This document shows, piece after piece, positions 60,257 to 64,000 of a DNA stretch of 64,000 nucleotides (position 1 is the first letter of the stretch; each line of letters begins with the position of its first letter). The notes beneath the pieces are model-generated. The model was not told the origin of the DNA. It saw nothing but the letters and a program-made list of their open reading frames with translations, and did not search any database. Source of the stretch: Caballeronia ptereochthonis (lineage in GTDB: Bacteria; Pseudomonadota; Gammaproteobacteria; Burkholderiales; Burkholderiaceae); assembly GCF_001545075.1 (NCBI RefSeq), contig NZ_FCOB02000030.1, positions 27,223 to 91,222 of the forward strand, read 5' to 3'. The position numbers and the translations under genes are program-made.

Positions 60257-62847
60257 GAACGCCAGCCGCCCGCGAGAAGCGAGAGGTCCGCCAAAGTAAA
60301 AAACACCCCGACCGAGCCGGACGCCGCCAGATAACGCGGCTCCCAGCGCGGCTGGAACTTGCTCTTGAATCCGCGCAGGCCGCGGAAGTTGTAGAAGCGA
60401 CCGCCGAAGCGCCACATGAGCCCCGCGAGACGATGCCAGTGCGATGCGAGCGGCGTCGGCTCCATGCCCGACAACGGCGCGATGCCGAGCGACAGCGACT
60501 TGAACCCGGCCTCCTTCAGATGCAGCGCGAGCTTGGTGAAGAGGTACTCCATCGCGTACGGCGACGCTTCGGCGACATGGCGCATCACGCCGACGGTCGC
60601 TTCGGTGTTCATGTCCGTCGTCATGAAGGTGACGAACGCGACCGGCTCGCCGTGCTGGCGCACCAGCAGCACCGACTGCGCCGAGAGATATTCCTCGTTG
60701 AACGCCGCGACCGAGAAGCTCTTCTCGCGCGCGGAGCGGCTCTCCAGCCAGTCGTCGGAAATCGCGCGCAGCATCGGCAGGCTTTCGGCGACATGGTCCG
60801 GTGCGATCAGCTCGGTGTCGAAGCCATCGCGCTCGCCGCGCTTCAGCGCATAACGCAGATGCGCGCGGTGCGAGCCCTTCAGATCGAACTCCGAGAGCGC
60901 GACGTGCGCTTCCTCACCGAGCTTCATCAGCGTGAGGCCGGCGTCGAGATAGAGGGGCAGCGCGTCGGCGCGGACCTGGTAGAACGCCGCCCGGCCGTTG
61001 TGCGCATGCGCGAGCTCCACGAACTTGCGGATCAGCTCCGCCCACTCGCGGCGCGGACCGACCGGGTCGTGCAGCGCGGCCCACGTGCGGCCGTGCTTCG
61101 CGTACATCAGGAAGGCTTCGCGCGACTCGGAAAAGAGGAAGCTCTTGTCGCCCATCATCGCGAGACCCGCGTCGCTGCGCTCCTGCGCACGGAAGATGCG
61201 CGCGGCGTCGGCGAGATCCTGCGGCGCCGGCTTCACGAAGCGGCCCGCAGCCGGACGCAGCAGCTGCCAGACGGCGAATGCCAGGGCGAACACCGCCGCC
61301 GCCAGCGTGGCGCGCAGCGCGCGCGGCGCGCGCTCGTCGAACGCGAATTGCCACCAGAGATCGCCGCTGTACGGCACGTCGCGGAACGCGAAGAACATGA
61401 TCCAGACGGCGAGCGCCATCACGACGCCGACCGAAATCAGCCACGTCGCGGTGAAGCGCTCGGCAAAGAGCGACGAGCGGCGGTTGAAACGCTCGCGCGT
61501 CGCGATCAGCAGGACGATGAGAAACGCCAGCACGCCCGCCTCGACGAACGCGAGACCCTTGGCGAGCGACAGCGCGAGGTTCGCCACGGCGAGCATCAGC
61601 GCGAGCCACCAGGCGGCGTCGAGGCGGCGCATCAGGCCGCGCGCGACGAAGAGCAGCAGCACACCGAGCACGGAGCCGAGCAGTTGTGAACTCTCCAGCA
61701 CCCACAGCGGAACGATGGTCTGCAGGAGCGCGATGCGCATCTTGAACGCGGGCGTCGCACCCGAGATGACGAGCATCGATCCCGCCGCGAAGGTGATGAT
61801 CGACAGGAAAACCGGCGCCAGCTGCGAAACGTGATGCGGGCTCAGAAAGCCGAAGCGCCCTTTCAGCGCGCGGCCTTCGAACGCCGCCATCACGCCGGCG
61901 GAGAGAATCAGCGGCAGGCCGAAGTAGATCGCGCGATAGGCGAGCAGCGCGGCGAGCACGTCCGGCGTCCTGGCGCTGCCGCCGAGCGCGAACACCATCG
62001 CCGCCTCGAACACGCCGACGCCGCCGGGCGTATGACCGATCATGCCGAGCAGCATCGCCGCCGAGAACACCGTCATGAATTCGCCGAAGCCGACCTGCGC
62101 GTTCGGCAGGAGCGCCCAGAGCGCGAGACCGGCGCCGAACACGTCGACGACGGCGAGCGCGGCCTGCGCGACGAAATCGCGGCGCGCGGGCACGGTGAAC
62201 GAGAGCCACTTCCAGCGCGAGCGCAGCGTGCGCGGCTCGCGGCCGCAAAGCAGGACCATCGCGGCGAACACGGCGAGGAGCGCCGCGCCGGTCGCGCGCA
62301 GCGCCGCCGGCGGCAGGTGCATCATGCCGGAGAGCGTGCCCGCGCCGAGCAGCATGCCGGCCGCGGCCATGAACGCGAGGGAGAGCGCGAGCGTGACGCT
62401 CGTGAAGATGGTCAGGCGGCCGACCTGAGCCGGCGTCACCTCGGCCGCGCCGTAGACGCGGCAGCGCACGGCGCCGCCCGTCAGCGCGCCGAAACCGGTT
62501 ACATTGCCGAGCGCCGAGCCGACCGTCGCGCCGACCCACAGCAGCGAGCGCGGCACCGCCGCGCCGATGTGACGCAGGCCCACCGCGTCGCGCCCGACCA
62601 GCGCCGCGAAGGAGAGCGCGGTGGCGAACAGCGCCGCGACCCAGGCCTGCAGCGTCATGACGCGCAGCGAATGGATCACCGACTTGTAATCGACCGAGCG
62701 CGAAAGATGCTGGAAGACCACGAGCAGCAGCACACAGACGACAATCGTGAGCGCGGGCGCGGCGAGCCGCTGGAGATCGAAGCCGCCGGACGAACGTCCG
62801 ATCGGGGAAATGGCGCGAAGCCGGGCGAGCAACTTTGTGCGAGACAT
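60253..62847 (-). CDS. mprF: Lysylphosphatidylglycerol synthetase/flippase MprF
   Basis: An 864-residue bifunctional membrane protein. About 14 helices (residues ~30-540) form the flippase, starting with APALTIVVCVLLLVVFQHLSR and including VGSALGNVTGFGALTGGAVRCRVY and GMIGHTPGGVGVFEAAMVFALG. The C-terminal synthase (DUF2156, residues ~560-860) includes DKSFLFSESREAFLMYAKHGRTWAALHDPVGP, KGSHRAHLRYALKRGERDGF and ASPYAMEYLFTKLALHLKEAGFKSLSLGIAPLSG. It transfers lysine to phosphatidylglycerol and flips the product, which lowers surface charge and protects against cationic peptides. acvB follows with a 4-base overlap. Confidence 0.93.
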   Translation of the reverse strand: MSRTKLLARLRAISPIGRSSGGFDLQRLAAPALTIVVCVLLLVVFQHLSRSVDYKSVIHSLRVMTLQAWVAALFATALSFAALVGRDAVGLRHIGAAVPRSLLWVGATVGSALGNVTGFGALTGGAVRCRVYGAAEVTPAQVGRLTIFTSVTLALSLAFMAAAGMLLGAGTLSGMMHLPPAALRATGAALLAVFAAMVLLCGREPRTLRSRWKWLSFTVPARRDFVAQAALAVVDVFGAGLALWALLPNAQVGFGEFMTVFSAAMLLGMIGHTPGGVGVFEAAMVFALGGSARTPDVLAALLAYRAIYFGLPLILSAGVMAAFEGRALKGRFGFLSPHHVSQLAPVFLSIITFAAGSMLVISGATPAFKMRIALLQTIVPLWVLESSQLLGSVLGVLLLFVARGLMRRLDAAWWLALMLAVANLALSLAKGLAFVEAGVLAFLIVLLIATRERFNRRSSLFAERFTATWLISVGVVMALAVWIMFFAFRDVPYSGDLWWQFAFDERAPRALRATLAAAVFALAFAVWQLLRPAAGRFVKPAPQDLADAARIFRAQERSDAGLAMMGDKSFLFSESREAFLMYAKHGRTWAALHDPVGPRREWAELIRKFVELAHAHNGRAAFYQVRADALPLYLDAGLTLMKLGEEAHVALSEFDLKGSHRAHLRYALKRGERDGFDTELIAPDHVAESLPMLRAISDDWLESRSAREKSFSVAAFNEEYLSAQSVLLVRQHGEPVAFVTFMTTDMNTEATVGVMRHVAEASPYAMEYLFTKLALHLKEAGFKSLSLGIAPLSGMEPTPLASHWHRLAGLMWRFGGRFYNFRGLRGFKSKFQPRWEPRYLAASGSVGVFFTLADLSLLAGGWRS

Positions 62848-63248
62848 GCGTTCTATCAGACTGGCTCACGCTGCGTGCCGCCCGCGAACGGACGACGGCA
62901 GCGGTATATCACTGTTATCGGGATCCGCGCACCAGACGCGGTCGGAGAGCGCCATTTCGGCTCCCGCCGCCCGCGCTCGCGCCATACAAAAGGCTTTACA
63001 CCATGAAACGCCTATATAACGGCGGCGGTTGACCCGACTTGACCCATATTGGGGAAAACTACGGGTCGAAAGGTTTGCTGCAGTTCGGCGCGGCTCCCCG
63101 GACCGCCCGTACGGGATCGGCACGAAATCGGCCGCGCTTTACGGTTTGTCAGGGAAACGGTTAGGATCGACGGCCGCGGATGCGGCTGGCATCGAACGAT
63201 GCGCCGGGCGGAAGATTAAGTGGAAACTACAAAAAGGTCATCGTATTT
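62848..63248. other. Intergenic region between mprF and an exported-protein gene
   Basis: About 400 bases with no supported gene, holding the promoters for two divergent genes. AT-richer text and a TTGACC direct repeat (63029-63034 and 63039-63044) lie in it, but no clean promoter with -10 box could be assigned. Confidence 0.5.
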
Positions 63249-63605
63249 ATGAGAAAAACCATCGCAATCCTGTTCGCGGCAATCGGCGCGTCGGCCTTGA
63301 GCGCATGCGTATCGACGGACGACAACCTGCTCAGGACCGTGCCGGTCGGGTCCGGCACGTCGCAGGCGAAGCCGTACGATTTCATCCGGTGCGTGAAGTC
63401 GAAATGGACGCCGATCGCCGGCCGCGTGCGCGAGTACTCGCCGAGCGCCGACACGCAGGCCGTATCCATCCCGGGCGCGGGCTACACGAGTCAGTCGGTC
63501 GTGCTGCTGATTGCGCAGGCGTCCGCGAACGGCACCGGCTACACCATTTATGGCGATGTCGCGGTCGCGAGCCGCTACGTCGCGGCCGCTCACACCTGCG
63601 ACTGA
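63249..63605 (+). CDS. Small lipoprotein, unknown function
   Basis: A 118-residue lipoprotein. MRKTIAILFAAIGASALSAC gives a lipobox ALSAC (Cys20). The mature part YDFIRCVKSKWTPIAGRVREYSPS... ends SRYVAAAHTCD, with two cysteines possibly bonded. No family is recognised. The ATG at 63249 is used because the upstream frame has no signal-like start. The neighbouring converging gene (63620) is also of unknown function. Confidence 0.75.
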   Translation: MRKTIAILFAAIGASALSACVSTDDNLLRTVPVGSGTSQAKPYDFIRCVKSKWTPIAGRVREYSPSADTQAVSIPGAGYTSQSVVLLIAQASANGTGYTIYGDVAVASRYVAAAHTCD

Positions 63606-63619
63606 ACCCGGCTGCGCGC

Positions 63620-64000
63620 CTAGGAAGACTTGCCGTTGCGCATGTCGACACCGGCCAGATGCGTGCCGACGATGCGCCCGATCAGATACCCGTCCGACGC
63701 GCACGCGTTCACGCGCTCCTTGCCGTTCCACTGGATCTTGTATTGATCGTCCTGCGAGTGAATGGCGGAGGCGTCGAACTTGCGCTTCGGCTTGCCGCCG
63801 TTGCGCGCGTCCTCGCCGACGAGGCGGTTCCACGTCAGGGCGTAGCCGTAGCGCACGCCATCGGCGAAGGCGTCGCTGTCGCAGACCTGGGATGGCGGCG
63901 TCGTCCTGACCATCAGGTGGTAGCCGTTCGCGCTGCCGACCATGATGCGCTGCTCGCCCGGCGGCGTCGGTGGCGCGGGCGGCCTGGGGGCCGCCTGAGC
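63620..64000 (-). CDS. Secreted protein of unknown function (partial)
   Basis: The 5' end lies beyond the window; 126 codons remain. The visible frame runs AQAAPRPPAPPTPPGEQRI before MVGSANGYHLMVRTTPPSQVCD, so the Met at 63943 is internal, not the start. The Pro/Ala-rich linker after AQA suggests a signal peptide outside the window. The C-terminal domain (QVCDSDAFADGVRYGYALTWNRLVG, QDDQYKIQWNGKERVNACASDGYLIGRIVG) has two cysteines. I do not recognise it. Confidence 0.65.
   Translation of the reverse strand, partial: AQAAPRPPAPPTPPGEQRIMVGSANGYHLMVRTTPPSQVCDSDAFADGVRYGYALTWNRLVGEDARNGGKPKRKFDASAIHSQDDQYKIQWNGKERVNACASDGYLIGRIVGTHLAGVDMRNGKSS

Overview
The window is a 64 kb piece of a GC-rich proteobacterial chromosome. 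The flhDC master regulator pair, a B-family DNA polymerase (PolB), the MprF/AcvB pair, PobA, many LysR regulators and many small secreted proteins point to the Burkholderiaceae, most likely the Paraburkholderia/Caballeronia group. That assignment is inferred from gene content and protein style; no rRNA or marker phylogeny is available here. I see no rRNA, tRNA, CRISPR array, insertion sequence, prophage or plasmid gene. The region reads as ordinary accessory-rich chromosome made of many short operons.

Layout: 1-4876 is an operon with two ABC permeases (the first cut by the window edge), a three-part flavin/iron-sulfur amine dehydrogenase (small 2Fe-2S subunit, NAD(P)/FAD subunit, DAO subunit) and a periplasmic binding protein, probably for uptake and oxidation of an opine, imino acid or other secondary amine. 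5170-8934 holds a TetR regulator divergent from a TauD-like dioxygenase and an aldehyde dehydrogenase. 9190-15358 has a giant MalT-like LuxR regulator, an AMACR-like CoA transferase, DhaK-DhaL and a small membrane protein. 15499-21259 has a CPA1 Na+/H+ antiporter, a truncated subtilase-like protein, TerC, a NhaR-like LysR regulator and an HPF/RaiA-like protein; a shared LysR-type dyad lies on both sides of the regulator gene.

21275-28652 has two MFS transporters, a DUF3574 lipoprotein, a two-fold repeated outer-membrane-like protein and polB. 28819-29812 is flhDC with a long regulatory region upstream that carries GTTAC/GTAAC repeats. 30340-40953 has a purine nucleoside permease-like protein, a large MscS-type channel, a CDF transporter with selD, a glycolipid-binding-like protein, an Rrf2 Fe-S regulator with a promoter dyad, two tiny envelope proteins and an ECF sigma/anti-sigma operon with two envelope proteins.

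41150-50474 has an AraC regulator, an aldo/keto reductase, pobA, a glycogen-debranching-type glycosidase, a TSUP permease, a Tat-exported phosphoesterase and a RidA protein. 50511-58864 has a LysR/SDR divergent pair with a strong operator, a malate/lactate-type dehydrogenase, an M20 peptidase, a penicillin/AHL acylase-type lipoprotein and small conserved proteins. 58955-62847 is the mprF-acvB membrane-lipid operon. The window ends with two secreted proteins of unknown function, the last one cut by the edge.

No wholly new system stands out. The best leads are the duplicated LysR box around the NhaR-like gene, the subtilase-like protein that stops before its catalytic serine, the GTTAC array upstream of flhDC, and several well-formed regulator/operator pairs. 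Start codons were moved from the longest reading frame wherever a ribosome-binding site or family alignment favoured a later codon. All function calls come from reading the sequence and remembered family features; no database search was run.
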